Assembly (NCBI GenBank): GCA_024275825.1
Contig: JAJRYK010000050.1
Location: forward strand, 1 to 47,305
Source of the DNA: Alphaproteobacteria bacterium
Lineage (GTDB): Bacteria; Pseudomonadota; Alphaproteobacteria; Micavibrionales; Micavibrionaceae
DNA length: 47,305 bases
Direction of reading: 5' to 3'
Shown: positions 24,172 to 33,047 of the stretch, piece after piece
Position numbering within the stretch: position 1 is the first letter of the stretch
Layout of the letters: the number at the start of each line of letters is the position of its first letter
Notes under the pieces: model-generated
What the model was told of the DNA's origin: nothing
Database searches by the model: none
What the model saw: the letters and a program-made list of their open reading frames with translations, nothing else
Translations under genes and position numbers: made by a program

Positions 24172-25923
24172 ATGAGCGATTATTCCCCCCCTATCGATGA
24201 TATGGTTTTTCTTCTTACGCATGTTTTGGGGTTCCAAAATGATGAGATTGATGAGGAGACAATGCGCGCCATTTTGGATGAGGCGGCGAAGCTGGCCTCT
24301 GATGTTCTTGCGCCGCTTAATGTGGTGGGGGATCAGCATGGTGCGAAGTTGAAGGACGGAGAGGTCACGACCGCGCCGGGTTTTAAGGAAGCCTACGGGC
24401 AATATCGTGATGGCGGGTGGAACGCTGTGCCGTTTGCGGAGGAATTTGGCGGGCAGGGCTTGCCGTGGGCGGTGGCCTTTCCGGTGCAGGAAATGTGGCA
24501 GGCGGCCAATATGAGCTTTGGGCTGTGTCCGCTGCTTAATCAGGGCGCGGTGGAGGCGCTGCTTTCGCACGGTTCTGAAGCGTTGCAGCAGGCTTATTTG
24601 CCCAAGCTGATTTCCGGGGCGTGGACGGGGACGATGAATTTAACGGAAAGCGCTGCGGGGTCTGATATTGGTTTATTGCGGGCAAAGGCGGAGCCTGTCG
24701 ACCCGCCTTCGCCTGATGGCTCCGGCGCGGCAAGCGGCACATATAAAATTTCAGGCCAGAAGATATTCATTACCTATGGCGAGCATGATATGGCGGAAAA
24801 TATTATCCACCTTGTGCTGGCGAGGTTGCCGGACGCCCCGGATGATGTGAAGGGAATCTCGCTGTTTATTGTGCCGAAATTTCTTCAGAGCGGTGAGCGT
24901 AATGCGGTTGAATGCATTGGGCTGGAACATAAGCTGGGCATACATGCCTCGCCGACCTGCACGATGGAATTTGACGGGGCGATCGGGTGTTTGGTTGGGG
25001 AGGCGCATCAGGGTCTGAAATGTATGTTCACCATGATGAATAATGCGCGGCTGTCGGTGGGGCTGCAGGGCGTGGCGATTGCGGACAGAGCCTATCAGCA
25101 TGCGCGCAGCTTCGCAGCAGAGCGGGTGCAGGGGAAAAGCTTTGCGACCGGCGAGCGCGTTTCCATTGATCAACATGCAGATGTGCAGCGGATGCTTTTA
25201 ACCATGCGCGCGCAAATTGAGGCGGGGCGCGCGATGACGTATGAGGCGGCTGTCGCGCTGGATAAGGCCAATGCAGGCGATGCGGCGGCGAGGGCGAAAA
25301 TCGATTTACTCACCCCCATTGTTAAAAGCTGGTGCACTGATATGGCGTGCGAGGTGACCTCGATTGGTGTGCAAATTCATGGTGGGATGGGCTTTATCGA
25401 AGAAACCGGCGTGGCGCAGTATATGCGCGATGCGCGGATTTTGCCGATTTATGAAGGCACGAATGGTATTCAGGCGGCGGACCTGGCCTTTCGAAAGATT
25501 TTGCGCGATGGCGGGGCTGCGGCATTTGGGTATTTGGAAGAGGTAAAGGCCCGGCTTTCGGATATGCAAGCATCTGATGGCTTTTTCCTGGATACGTATA
25601 AAGAGGCATTCTCCAGCCCCTTAGGTATTTTACATAATGCAATAAAGGGGGTAGTGGCTCTTGGGGGGACTGTTGATGGTAAGGCTGTGGACCCGGCCGG
25701 GTTGGAGGCTGTGGCGGCATCGTCTGCGCCATTGCTCAAGGGGTTTGGCATTATTATTGGTGGAGCGCTGCTGGCGATCTCTGCGGAGAAAGCGGCAGGG
25801 CTGGATGATCAGGACTTTGCAGCTCAGAAAGCTAAAACAGCAGCATTTTATATCGGCAATACCCTGCCACTGGCCGAGGGGCATCTCCAGGTCGTGATGA
25901 ATGGCTATAAGAGTTTTATTTAG
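24172..25923 (+). CDS. Acyl-CoA dehydrogenase (DmdC-like)
   Basis: An FAD-dependent acyl-CoA dehydrogenase of the roughly 580-residue subgroup that includes methylthiopropanoyl-CoA dehydrogenase DmdC. It begins MSDYSPPIDDMVFLLTHVLG. It has GGWNAVPFAEEFGGQGLPWA, TGTMNLTESAAGSDIGLLRA (flavin-side motif, about residues 143-162), KIFITYGEHDM, a mid-chain HKLGIHASPTCTMEFDGA and the C-terminal GGMGFIEETGVAQYMRDARI then LPIYEGTNGIQAADL (about residues 400-435). The extra C-terminal alpha domain follows. Substrate is inferred only as an acyl-CoA. GAGGATTATAA precedes the ATG. No beta-oxidation partners are adjacent. Confidence 0.93.
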   Translation: MSDYSPPIDDMVFLLTHVLGFQNDEIDEETMRAILDEAAKLASDVLAPLNVVGDQHGAKLKDGEVTTAPGFKEAYGQYRDGGWNAVPFAEEFGGQGLPWAVAFPVQEMWQAANMSFGLCPLLNQGAVEALLSHGSEALQQAYLPKLISGAWTGTMNLTESAAGSDIGLLRAKAEPVDPPSPDGSGAASGTYKISGQKIFITYGEHDMAENIIHLVLARLPDAPDDVKGISLFIVPKFLQSGERNAVECIGLEHKLGIHASPTCTMEFDGAIGCLVGEAHQGLKCMFTMMNNARLSVGLQGVAIADRAYQHARSFAAERVQGKSFATGERVSIDQHADVQRMLLTMRAQIEAGRAMTYEAAVALDKANAGDAAARAKIDLLTPIVKSWCTDMACEVTSIGVQIHGGMGFIEETGVAQYMRDARILPIYEGTNGIQAADLAFRKILRDGGAAAFGYLEEVKARLSDMQASDGFFLDTYKEAFSSPLGILHNAIKGVVALGGTVDGKAVDPAGLEAVAASSAPLLKGFGIIIGGALLAISAEKAAGLDDQDFAAQKAKTAAFYIGNTLPLAEGHLQVVMNGYKSFI

Positions 25924-25931
25924 CTAGAGAG

Positions 25932-26468
25932 TTATTTATAAAACCGTTTCGCCAGTTCGGGATTTTGACAATGCATCATGGCACGGCTTTGGATGGCGAC
26001 GAACATGGTTGAGCCGGGCTCGGGCGATAGGCGTTCATAGATTTTGGCGTATTCATTAGCGTAGCATTGGCAAAATTCTTCTGGGTCGCCATTTACGCCC
26101 ATCAGGGTGGCGTTGCCTAAGCATTCTTGATAGCGCACCCCAGCGGCCTCTGTCGCATCGGCGCATTTTTCTTCAATGGCGAGCATGATGGAGCTGCGCC
26201 CTATGCGGTCACCGCCTTCAATGCGTTTATCAAGATATTTGGTGGAGAGACATTGGCAGTTATAATGCTGGCGCATGCTTTCGCGGCCTTCGCAATAATC
26301 AGCGAAGGTTAATGCCTCCTCAATATATTCGTCTGGTACATTTTTGAGATCATAGGCCTCGGGGGGGAGGGTGCGGTCAGTGTCGGGCAGGCTTTGCGCA
26401 TGTGTAGGCGTTGTGCAAAACATCATGATGAGCGCCAAAATGGCCATGGTAAGTGAATGAAATCTCAT
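25932..26468 (-). CDS. Secreted Cys protein with duplicated CQC motif
   Basis: The 178-residue product begins with a clear signal peptide (hydrophobic LTMAILALIMMFCTTPTHAQ, cut likely after HA-Q). The mature part has seven cysteines, including two similar units: YCEGRESMRQHYNCQCLSTK and EEFCQCYANEYAKIYE, each with CQC followed by a tyrosine-containing helix. This suggests an internal duplication stabilised by disulfides in the periplasm. I do not recognise the family. It converges on the acyl-CoA dehydrogenase with eight bases between. The start lacks a strong ribosome-binding site. Confidence 0.75.
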   Translation of the reverse strand: MRFHSLTMAILALIMMFCTTPTHAQSLPDTDRTLPPEAYDLKNVPDEYIEEALTFADYCEGRESMRQHYNCQCLSTKYLDKRIEGGDRIGRSSIMLAIEEKCADATEAAGVRYQECLGNATLMGVNGDPEEFCQCYANEYAKIYERLSPEPGSTMFVAIQSRAMMHCQNPELAKRFYK

Positions 26469-26644
26469 GCTTTAAGTGTAACATTAAATGTTCGCCGAGG
26501 GGAATTCTATCGTGGTTTCAGATGCGCTCTAGCCCATCCGTTATTGCACGGACAGTGCCGTGCAACTTATGGATCACATCACTTGTGCCCTTTAGGGTAT
26601 AAAGCGTGTGATGACGGCGATGCGGTAATGTACGATTGAGAAGA

Positions 26645-27229
26645 TCAGGCTGTTTTCTTTTTGCCCCATAAGGCTTTGAAATTAAAAGCATTACCCTGAC
26701 TTGCTGACGCAGCATCGTTGCGGGACGTTGCGTTTTCATTTTCTGGTTTCAGCTTCTTCATTTGCTGTTCCAGGCGTTGTTGGCGACGCTCAGCTGCGCG
26801 CTTTTCACGCTCTTTCAGTTCTTCGCGCAACTCTTCTGCTTGTTTTTGAGAATACTGGCTGGTGATGAGGACTTGAGACGCTTGTTTTTGCCAGTCATCG
26901 CGCTGGGTTTTGAGATCGTCAATTTGTGCGTTCGCGGTTTCGAGTTGATCCTCGAGCATTTTGATGCGCATCTTCAGGCGCTCGCCTTCGATCATTTGCT
27001 GCGCTTTTTCAAGCTCTTGTTCGACGCTTGTGGTGATTACGGCCGTCGTTGTTGCATTATTGTCATTTTTATTGAGTCCAAAGGCGCGGTCAAGTTCGGA
27101 TACATCAATCATGCGCCGACCGTTAGCGTCCATCTCAAAGGAAATTTTCCCGTTATTCATGGCGCGTTGAATTGTTGATTTTGATTTGCCGGTGAGTTCG
27201 GCTGCTCTTTGAGCTCCCACTTTAGCCAT
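26645..27229 (-). CDS. Helix-turn-helix protein with long coiled coil
   Basis: Begins MAKVGAQRAAELTGKSKSTI QRAMNNGKISFEM: a helix-turn-helix of the excisionase/MerR-like type (residues 1-50). A polar linker follows, then a heptad-rich coiled coil from about residue 70 to 165 (EKAQQMIEGERLKMRIKMLE, LETANAQIDDLKTQRDDW and EEREKRAAERRQQRLEQQMK-like sequence), ending in a Lys-rich tail. This layout (DNA-binding head, coiled-coil body) is seen in KfrA-type and chromosomal or phage accessory proteins; the exact role is unknown. AAGAGGTTAAACGCT precedes ATG 27229. It probably binds DNA as a dimer. Confidence 0.8.
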   Translation of the reverse strand: MAKVGAQRAAELTGKSKSTIQRAMNNGKISFEMDANGRRMIDVSELDRAFGLNKNDNNATTTAVITTSVEQELEKAQQMIEGERLKMRIKMLEDQLETANAQIDDLKTQRDDWQKQASQVLITSQYSQKQAEELREELKEREKRAAERRQQRLEQQMKKLKPENENATSRNDAASASQGNAFNFKALWGKKKTA

Positions 27230-27333
27230 AGCGTTTAACCTCTTGATGTTCTTAGTGATAGTGAATACTTAGCACGAGCAGGGACAAGAAATCAAGAATC
27301 TATTCCATAAATTCACAAAGAAATTTGAATATT

Positions 27334-28098
27334 TTACGCAGCTTCTTTTTCAAGGCGCTGATTAAGTAGGTGCGTTAGGCGTTGCCATTGTGCACCGGAG
27401 AACAGGTGGGCATACAGAAATGGAAGCCAGCCTTGTGCACGCCACTCAAGGAATGTTTTGTCATCAAGGTCGGCGAGTTTTTGTTCATCAATAATATTAA
27501 ATCCAGAGAAGTTAATGCGCTGGTTTCCTGCGACATTGATTTGGGCTTCGCGCATGACCAGTAGATCACTTTCGGCTAAGGCCTTGCTAAACTCCATCGT
27601 TTGTTGTGCAGCGGCGTGATAGGATTTGCAAAATTCAAGCGCGTTGTTTGCGAGTTCCGTCGGCTTGCTTTCGTCATCAAAGAATTTTTGTTCTCCGCTT
27701 TCTTCGATCACGTCTTCGTTGCTGTCAATGCAGAGTGTTAATTGCTCACCGCCTGGCAATTCAGAAAAGATGAAGGGGTAGCGGCGGATATAAGCGGGGA
27801 TATAGGCCTCTTCACAGCTATTATCCTCTTTCAGGAATAGGTTTTCACTGTCGCGCAAGCCTAAAATAGCGACCGGCGTTGCGTTACCGTCCGGGGAAAA
27901 GGCAATGGGATAATAATGGCATACTTGCGGCATTTCAATTAGATTGATTGGCACAGCGTTGACCCCTTCGGTAAAGCCAAAGCCGAAATTCTTTTTCAAG
28001 GATAATGCGCCATGTTGCTTGGCATCGAGTGGCATTGGCTTTGTGTAGAACAAGGGAAGAGCGCCTTCCGGGGCTGCGCTTTGTGTATCGTTAGACAT
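27334..28098 (-). CDS. SapC family protein
   Basis: From ATG 28098 (AAAAGGATTAATA before it) the protein has 254 residues. It matches the SapC family of alphaproteobacteria: LPLFYTKPMPLDAKQHGALS near the N-terminus, NAVPINLIEMPQVCHYYPIAF, the GNATPVAILGLRDSENLFL block, and YIPAYIRRYPFIFSELPGG. The family was named from a Campylobacter S-layer operon, but its biochemical role is not known. An upstream in-frame start at 28167 lacks a ribosome-binding site. It is the last gene of the minus-strand set before ugd. Confidence 0.9.
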   Translation of the reverse strand: MSNDTQSAAPEGALPLFYTKPMPLDAKQHGALSLKKNFGFGFTEGVNAVPINLIEMPQVCHYYPIAFSPDGNATPVAILGLRDSENLFLKEDNSCEEAYIPAYIRRYPFIFSELPGGEQLTLCIDSNEDVIEESGEQKFFDDESKPTELANNALEFCKSYHAAAQQTMEFSKALAESDLLVMREAQINVAGNQRINFSGFNIIDEQKLADLDDKTFLEWRAQGWLPFLYAHLFSGAQWQRLTHLLNQRLEKEAA

Positions 28099-28328
28099 TA
28101 TTAATCCTTTTGAATCAGTGCTTAAATTACATTTGGGAGTGTAGGCGAAGTTGTATGTGCTGTGCAACGGTTTTCAGTGTTATCGGCCATATTTTCAGCA
28201 TAACGCAGTTTTTCTTAAAATGCCTTTAAAGGAAGGTGGAGGCTGCGGTTTTTAACGCTTTTCTCACTTTAAGAAATCGTCTAGAGTTGCAGCAGCTATT
28301 TTTATTGATCTGGAAATTGAGGTTTTAT

Positions 28329-29681
28329 ATGCGTATTGCGATGGTGGGAACGGGTTATGTCGGGTTAGTCTCGGGCACGTGTTTTGCAGAATTTGGGCTC
28401 GATGTTGTGTGCATTGATAAGGATGCGGGCAAGATTGAGCGCCTGCTAGCCGGCGAAATTCCGATTTATGAACCGGGGCTGGATGATCTGGTGGTCAAGC
28501 AGGTTGAGGCCGGGCGGCTGTCTTTCACGACGGATTTGAAAGAGGCGGTTGCCGGGGCGGATGCGGTGTTTATCGCGGTGGGTACACCTGCGCGCGAGGA
28601 TGATGGACATGCGGACATGTCCTATGTTTATGCTGCGGCGAAAGAGGTTGCGGGCGGGCTTGATGGCTACACAGTGATTGTCACCAAATCAACGGTGCCG
28701 GTCGGCACGGCGCGAGAAGTTGAGGCGATTGTGCGCGATGCTGCGCCAACGGCAGAGTTTGATGTGTGCTCTAATCAAGAGTTTCTGCGCGAGGGCGCGG
28801 CGATCAATGATTTTATGCGACCTGATCGCGTGGTGATTGGTTTAGAATCGCAGCGCGCTGAAGAGGTGATGAAGGCGCTATACCGCCCATTGTTTCTCAA
28901 CGAAACGCCAATGGTGGTGACAACGCTGGAAACGGCCGAGACGATTAAATATGCTGCTAATGCTTTTTTGGCGACGAAAATCACGTTCATTAACGAGATT
29001 GCCAATCTGTGCGAGAAAACAGGCGCGAATGTGCAGGCGGTGGCGCGCGGGATTGGGCTGGATGGGCGCATTGGCGCAAAATTCTTGCATGCCGGGCCGG
29101 GTTATGGCGGATCGTGTTTTCCAAAGGATACGCTGGCCTTGACGCAAATTGGGCAGAAATACGGCGCGCCGCAAAATCTTGTCGAGACGGTTGTCTGGGT
29201 AAATGCGGAGCGGCAGCGCTCTATGGCTGATCGTATTATTGAAGCCTGCGGCGGTGATGTTAAGGGTATGAAAATCGGTGTGCTGGGCGTTTCGTTTAAG
29301 CCGAACACCGATGATGTGCGCGAGGCGCCGAGCCTTGTGATTGTGCCCTTGTTGCAGGAGGAAGGCGCCAGCGTTGCTGCGTTTGACCCGGCGGCAATGG
29401 ACGAAGCGCAGGAGCATTTGGAGGATGTGCGTTGGGGCACAGATGCCTATGAGGTGGCGAAAGACGCCGATGCGCTGGTGATTTTGACAGAGTGGAACGA
29501 ATTTCGCGGGCTGGATTTAGAGCGCCTTGGCGAAATCATGAAGACGAAGCGCATCATCGATCTGCGCAACATCTACAAAACCGCAGAGATGAAGGCGCAT
29601 AATTTCCATTATGTCTCGATTGGTCGGGCTGAACTATTGCCAAGTGCGGATACAGAGCTTAAAACGGCAACGTCCGCATAG
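28329..29681 (+). CDS. ugd: UDP-glucose 6-dehydrogenase
   Basis: Oxidises UDP-glucose to UDP-glucuronate with NAD, feeding acidic polysaccharides. From ATG 28329 (TTGAGG seven bases before) it has 450 residues. MRIAMVGTGYVGLVSGTCFA is the NAD-binding start with GTGYVG at 7-12. VFIAVGTPAREDDGHADMSY, TKSTVPVGTAREVE, SNQEFLREGAAINDFMRPDR and GPGYGGSCFPKDTLAL (catalytic Cys near residue 263) are diagnostic. VLGVSFKPNTDDVREAPSL and LTEWNEF mark the C-terminal domain. An in-frame start at 28236 is rejected. The cysD start follows 19 bases later, suggesting one unit with the sulfate-activation genes. Confidence 0.96.
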   Translation: MRIAMVGTGYVGLVSGTCFAEFGLDVVCIDKDAGKIERLLAGEIPIYEPGLDDLVVKQVEAGRLSFTTDLKEAVAGADAVFIAVGTPAREDDGHADMSYVYAAAKEVAGGLDGYTVIVTKSTVPVGTAREVEAIVRDAAPTAEFDVCSNQEFLREGAAINDFMRPDRVVIGLESQRAEEVMKALYRPLFLNETPMVVTTLETAETIKYAANAFLATKITFINEIANLCEKTGANVQAVARGIGLDGRIGAKFLHAGPGYGGSCFPKDTLALTQIGQKYGAPQNLVETVVWVNAERQRSMADRIIEACGGDVKGMKIGVLGVSFKPNTDDVREAPSLVIVPLLQEEGASVAAFDPAAMDEAQEHLEDVRWGTDAYEVAKDADALVILTEWNEFRGLDLERLGEIMKTKRIIDLRNIYKTAEMKAHNFHYVSIGRAELLPSADTELKTATSA

Positions 29682-29700
29682 AAAACTTAAGGATTACCCA

Positions 29701-30516
29701 TTGCACTCATATCTCGACGAATTAGAAGCTCAAACCATTTACATTATCCGGGAGGCGTATAATCGCCTGCACCCGTTGGGGATGATGTGGTCGATTGGGA
29801 AGGATTCTACGGCGCTGCTCTGGATGGTGCGTAAGGCATTTTTTGGGCGGGTGCCATTTCCTGTGGCGCTGCTTGATACGGAGCAGGAATTGCCGGAGGT
29901 TTATGCGTTTCGTGACCGGTTGATCAAGGAATGGGATCTGGAGTGTATCAATTGGATGTGCCCGCCGGAAGAAGATATGGACAAGACGCTGCCGCCCAAC
30001 ACGCGCGCGGCGATGCGCAAGACGGAGGGGCTGAAGGGCCTGATGGCGGAGTATAAATTTAAGGGCATTATTGCGGGCATTCGCCGGGACGAGCAAGGCC
30101 TACGCGCGAAAGAGCGGGTGTTCTCGCCGCGTTTGGAAGATGGCGCATGGGATTTCAAAGACCAGCCGCCGGAATTTTGGGATCAATATAAAACCGAATT
30201 TCCAGAGGGGTGTCATTTGCGCGTGCATCCGATCTTGCAATGGACGGAGGTTGATATCTGGCGCTATCACCAGCGTGAGGGGATACCGTATTGCGATTTA
30301 TATCTGGCGCGGGAGGATAAAGAGACGGGCAAGATGATGCGCTATCGCAGCTTGGGGGAGAAAAATATAACCTTCCCGGTAGAAAGCACAGCCAGCACGC
30401 TCGATGAAATTGTAGCGGAATTGGAGACGACAAGTGTGTCTGAGAGAGCGGGACGGACGATGGATAGGGAGACTGAGGATAGTTTTGAGAAACTTAGAGC
30501 CAGAGGGTACATGTAA
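29701..30516 (+). CDS. cysD: Sulfate adenylyltransferase subunit 2 (CysD-like)
   Basis: CysD makes adenosine phosphosulfate from sulfate and ATP with the GTPase CysN. The TTG at 29701 is preceded by AAGGATTACCCA, so I use it as start (271 residues). LDELEAQTIYIIREAYNRLH and the PP-loop WSIGKDSTALLW (SIGKDS at residues 31-36) open the protein. IIAGIRRDEQGLRAKERVFS is the second conserved region, followed by HPILQWTEVDIWRYHQREGI and the C-terminal RYRSLGEKN with the TLDEIVAEL end. It differs from E. coli CysD in many positions (for example LDTEQELPEV instead of VDTGWKFREM). The two genes that follow interrupt the expected cysD-cysN pair. Confidence 0.92.
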   Translation: MHSYLDELEAQTIYIIREAYNRLHPLGMMWSIGKDSTALLWMVRKAFFGRVPFPVALLDTEQELPEVYAFRDRLIKEWDLECINWMCPPEEDMDKTLPPNTRAAMRKTEGLKGLMAEYKFKGIIAGIRRDEQGLRAKERVFSPRLEDGAWDFKDQPPEFWDQYKTEFPEGCHLRVHPILQWTEVDIWRYHQREGIPYCDLYLAREDKETGKMMRYRSLGEKNITFPVESTASTLDEIVAELETTSVSERAGRTMDRETEDSFEKLRARGYM

Positions 30517-30523
30517 TCCAGAA

Positions 30524-30555
30524 TGTCATCCCGAGCGAAGTCGAGGGATCTGATC
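30524..30555. repeat. Left 32-bp inverted repeat flanking the GIY-YIG gene
   Basis: TGTCATCCCGAGCGAAGTCG and the next 12 bases match, in reverse complement, bases 30857-30888 with 30 of 32 identical. The sequence belongs to the dispersed bacterial type GTCATCCCGAGCGAAGTCGA. It starts seven bases after the cysD stop. Together with its partner it brackets exactly one gene. Confidence 0.85.
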
Positions 30556-30572
30556 AGGAAAAATACAAGGAA

Positions 30573-30854
30573 ATGAAAACCTATTACGTTTATATGATTA
30601 CCAATTGGACAAGCGAGGTTTTATATATAGGCGTCACAAGTAATTTAGAAAAACGAATTTATGAGCACAGGTCAGGCATTTATAAAGGGTTTTCGGAGAA
30701 ATATAATTTAAAGAAACTGGTTTATTGTGAAGATTACATGGATGTGAATGAAGCAATTGCGCGAGAAAAGCAGTTAAAGAATTGGAGTAGAAAGAAAAAA
30801 GATGTGCTTGTGGAACGAATTAACCCGGAATGGAAAGATTTAGCAGATGGATAA
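30573..30854 (+). CDS. GIY-YIG nuclease domain protein (UPF0213-like)
   Basis: A 93-residue single-domain GIY-YIG protein. The motif appears as VYM (residues 6-8) and YIG (18-20) in VLYIGVTSNLEKRIYEHRSG, with the conserved arginine (R28) and histidine, and the downstream glutamate region NEAIAREKQLKNWSRKKK. Proteins of this size are common in bacteria, and some are nucleases. ATG 30573 follows AAATACAAGGAA, so AAGGA is the ribosome-binding site. It sits between two 32-bp inverted repeats and between cysD and cysN. It is more AT-rich than its neighbours. This suggests a small mobile or repeat-linked cassette; activity is not shown. Confidence 0.9.
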   Translation: MKTYYVYMITNWTSEVLYIGVTSNLEKRIYEHRSGIYKGFSEKYNLKKLVYCEDYMDVNEAIAREKQLKNWSRKKKDVLVERINPEWKDLADG

Positions 30855-30856
30855 CG

Positions 30857-30888
30857 GGTCAGATCCTTCGACTTCGCTCGGGATGACA
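30857..30888. repeat. Right 32-bp inverted repeat flanking the GIY-YIG gene
   Basis: Reverse complement of 30524-30555 with two mismatches; it ends GGATGACA. It begins three bases after the GIY-YIG stop codon. The pair could fold into a long stem in RNA with the nuclease gene in the loop, or be the ends of a mobile unit. I see no clear target-site duplication outside the repeats. Confidence 0.85.
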
Positions 30889-30903
30889 AAATAGGAAATT
30901 AAG

Positions 30904-31140
30904 ATGAAAGATATAGGTAAGATTAAAATTGTTAACGTTGTATTTATTATAGCTATTATCTCTATATTAGCGATTGTTGCAGATCAAAAGAGAGTCGGCA
31001 GGTATTCTTTTATGAAGAGTAATGGCTCAATACTTATATTGGATACAAAAACGGGTGGAATTGAAGCTTGTATTGATAATGGAGATAAGCAAGTTCCGGG
31101 TATGATTTGTAAAGAGTTGACAAAAAATGACAAAAAATAA
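30904..31140 (+). CDS. Small single-span membrane protein
   Basis: The 78-residue product has one hydrophobic segment near its N-terminus ([20 protein letters not shown], about residues 9-28), then [25 protein letters not shown] and a polar end. The DTKTGxxxxC pattern resembles small bacterial proteins of unknown role that display a short periplasmic beta segment. AAATTAAG precedes ATG 30904. Its 3' end overlaps the cysN start by 14 bases, so the two are probably coupled. It is AT-rich, like the GIY-YIG gene, and may have come with it. Confidence 0.6.
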   Translation: MKDIGKIKIVNVVFIIAIISILAIVADQKRVGRYSFMKSNGSILILDTKTGGIEACIDNGDKQVPGMICKELTKNDKK

Positions 31141-32764
31141 CAAACAAAATATGCATGTCGTAATCGTTGGCCACGTTGATCATGGGAAGTCTACGTTGAT
31201 TGGGCGGTTGCTCTATGACACGGATTCGCTTCCTGATGGGAAGTATGAGGAGTTGCAGGAGATTTGTAAGCGGCGGGGGACGGACGCTTTGGAATGGTCG
31301 TTTGTGCTTGATGCGTTTCAGGCGGAGCGCGATCAGGCCGTCACGATTGATACGACGCAAATCTGGTTTTCGACCGAAGCGCGTGACTATGTGATCATTG
31401 ATGCGCCGGGACATCGGGAATTTCTGAAGAATATGGTCAGCGGCGCGGCGCAGGCCGATGCGGCGATTTTGGTGGTTGATGCAACCGAAGGTGTGCGCGA
31501 GCAAACCAAGCGCCATGCATATTTGCTGTCCCTGCTCGGCATTCAACAAATCGGCGTGGTGATCAACAAGATGGATATGGTCGATCATGATCCGGAGGTG
31601 TTTGCCACCGTGAGCAAAGAGGTGACGGCTTATCTCGGCTCTATCGGGATTACACCATCGCACATCACACCAATTTCGGCGCGTCACGGGGATATGATCT
31701 CTGATCGTGGTGAGCATATGGACTGGTATGAGGGTAAAACGCTGACCGAAGTGTTTGATAGCTTTGAGGTTGCCAGTTCCCCCACTGCGCAGCCCTTGCG
31801 CTTTCCGGTGCAGGATGTTTATCGCTATGACGAGAAGCGCATCATTGTTGGCCGGATTGAAACGGGCATTTTGCGCGTTGGTGATAAAATTTTATTTTCT
31901 CCGGTGAATGAGGCGGCGACGGTAGTTTCGATTGAAAGCTGGCCGGAAGATCCGAGCATTGTCGAGGCCAGCGCCGGTCAGTCGATCGGCATTACGCTTG
32001 ATGAGCGGATTTTTGTTGAGCGCGGGCATATTGGGTCGCATGAACAAAACGCGCCGATGCTTTCGAATGTTTTTCAGGCGAACATCTTTTGGCTGTCGAA
32101 AAAGGCGCTGAAGGTCGGGCATTCCTATAAGGTGCGCTATGGCACGCATGAGGCGATGGTGGTGGTGCAATCGATCGACCGGGTGATTGACACGGACGAT
32201 TTGGCGCAGAGCGAAAATGCAGATGAGGTCGCGCGCAATGCGGTGGCGGAGGTGACCTTGCGTTCGCGCGATTTGCTGCCGCTTGATCCCTATGCGGATA
32301 ATCAGCGCATGGGCCGCATTGTGCTTTATGACGGGTATGACATTGCGGGCGGCGGCGCAGTGAATATGGAAGGGTACGCGGATCAGCGGCGCTCGGCCAA
32401 GCCTAAATCAGAGAATATTTACAAGGTTGACCATTTACTCAATGAGGGCGTTCGCGCCGCAAGGCAGGGACACCATGGCGGGGTGTTTTGGTTTACGGGG
32501 CTTTCCGGCTCCGGTAAATCAACGCTGGCGATGGCTGTGGAGAAGGCTTTGTTTGAAAAGGGGCTTTATACGTACGTGCTTGATGGCGATAATGTGCGCC
32601 ACGGGCTGAATTCCGATCTGGGCTTTTCACCGGAAGACCGGGCGGAGAATATCAGGCGGATTGGCCATGTGGCTGCGCTGATGGCGGATGCGGGGGTGAT
32701 TGTGATTGCGGCGTTCATCTCGCCCTATCAGGCAGATCGCGCGCGCGCGCGCAGCCAGCCCTGA
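31127..32764 (+). CDS. cysNC: CysN/NodQ-type GTPase fused to APS kinase, truncated by frameshift
   Basis: The N-terminal part is a translation-factor-like GTPase that drives APS formation with CysD: GHVDHGKS (residues 15-22), [13 protein letters not shown] (91-103), NKMD (147-150), then beta-barrel domains. GHVDHGKS is closer to EF-Tu/EF-1A than the usual CysN GSVDDGKS. From about residue 440 an APS kinase domain follows, with P-loop GLSGSGKST and [30 protein letters not shown]. The frame ends early at 32764 just after a (CG) run; the rest of the kinase continues in another frame to 33047. If the shift is real, CysN remains intact and APS kinase is broken. Start 31127 or the Met at 31151 are both possible. 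Confidence 0.9.
   Translation: MTKNNKQNMHVVIVGHVDHGKSTLIGRLLYDTDSLPDGKYEELQEICKRRGTDALEWSFVLDAFQAERDQAVTIDTTQIWFSTEARDYVIIDAPGHREFLKNMVSGAAQADAAILVVDATEGVREQTKRHAYLLSLLGIQQIGVVINKMDMVDHDPEVFATVSKEVTAYLGSIGITPSHITPISARHGDMISDRGEHMDWYEGKTLTEVFDSFEVASSPTAQPLRFPVQDVYRYDEKRIIVGRIETGILRVGDKILFSPVNEAATVVSIESWPEDPSIVEASAGQSIGITLDERIFVERGHIGSHEQNAPMLSNVFQANIFWLSKKALKVGHSYKVRYGTHEAMVVVQSIDRVIDTDDLAQSENADEVARNAVAEVTLRSRDLLPLDPYADNQRMGRIVLYDGYDIAGGGAVNMEGYADQRRSAKPKSENIYKVDHLLNEGVRAARQGHHGGVFWFTGLSGSGKSTLAMAVEKALFEKGLYTYVLDGDNVRHGLNSDLGFSPEDRAENIRRIGHVAALMADAGVIVIAAFISPYQADRARARSQP
32738..32752. repeat. (CG)7.5 dinucleotide run inside cysC
   Basis: Bases 32738-32752 are alternating C and G (15 bases). 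Removing one two-base unit restores the frame so that ADRARA continues directly into [15 protein letters not shown], the normal APS-kinase sequence. The run is thus the likely site of the frameshift. Such a run can vary in length by slippage during replication, and is also prone to sequencing or assembly error. Confidence 0.8.
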
Positions 32765-33047
32765 TAAATTCCATGAGATTTCGGTCTATGCGGATTTGGC
32801 AACCTGTGAAGCGCGTGACCCGAAGGGTTTGTATAAAAAGGCGAGAGCGGGCGAGATTGCCGAGTTTACAGGGATTGATTCACCGTATGAAAGTCCGATA
32901 AACCCGGACATGATTGTCGATACGCAGGCCAATGATCTGGAAATTTGCGTCGCGCAGGTCGTGCGCTATGTTGAGGAACATATAAAGGTGAGCAATGCTG
33001 CTGGCGATGGTGGCTTAGTGCAAAAGGAGAAGGCTCTTGCCGGATAA
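32753..33047 (+). pseudogene. cysC: 3' part of the APS kinase domain, out of frame
   Basis: Continues the APS kinase after the shift: [40 protein letters not shown] and [20 protein letters not shown] are standard CysC C-terminal motifs, followed by [10 protein letters not shown] and a polar tail. It has no start codon or ribosome-binding site of its own at a useful place, so it would be made only if the frame were restored. The stop at 33045-33047 overlaps the cysQ start. The intact motifs indicate that the frameshift is recent, phase-variable or artificial. Confidence 0.85.

Noticed and set aside
26518-26739. Minus-strand 73-residue frame overlapping the helix-turn-helix gene
   Set aside because: Shares bases with the real gene's 3' end in another frame, has no good ribosome-binding site and no family.
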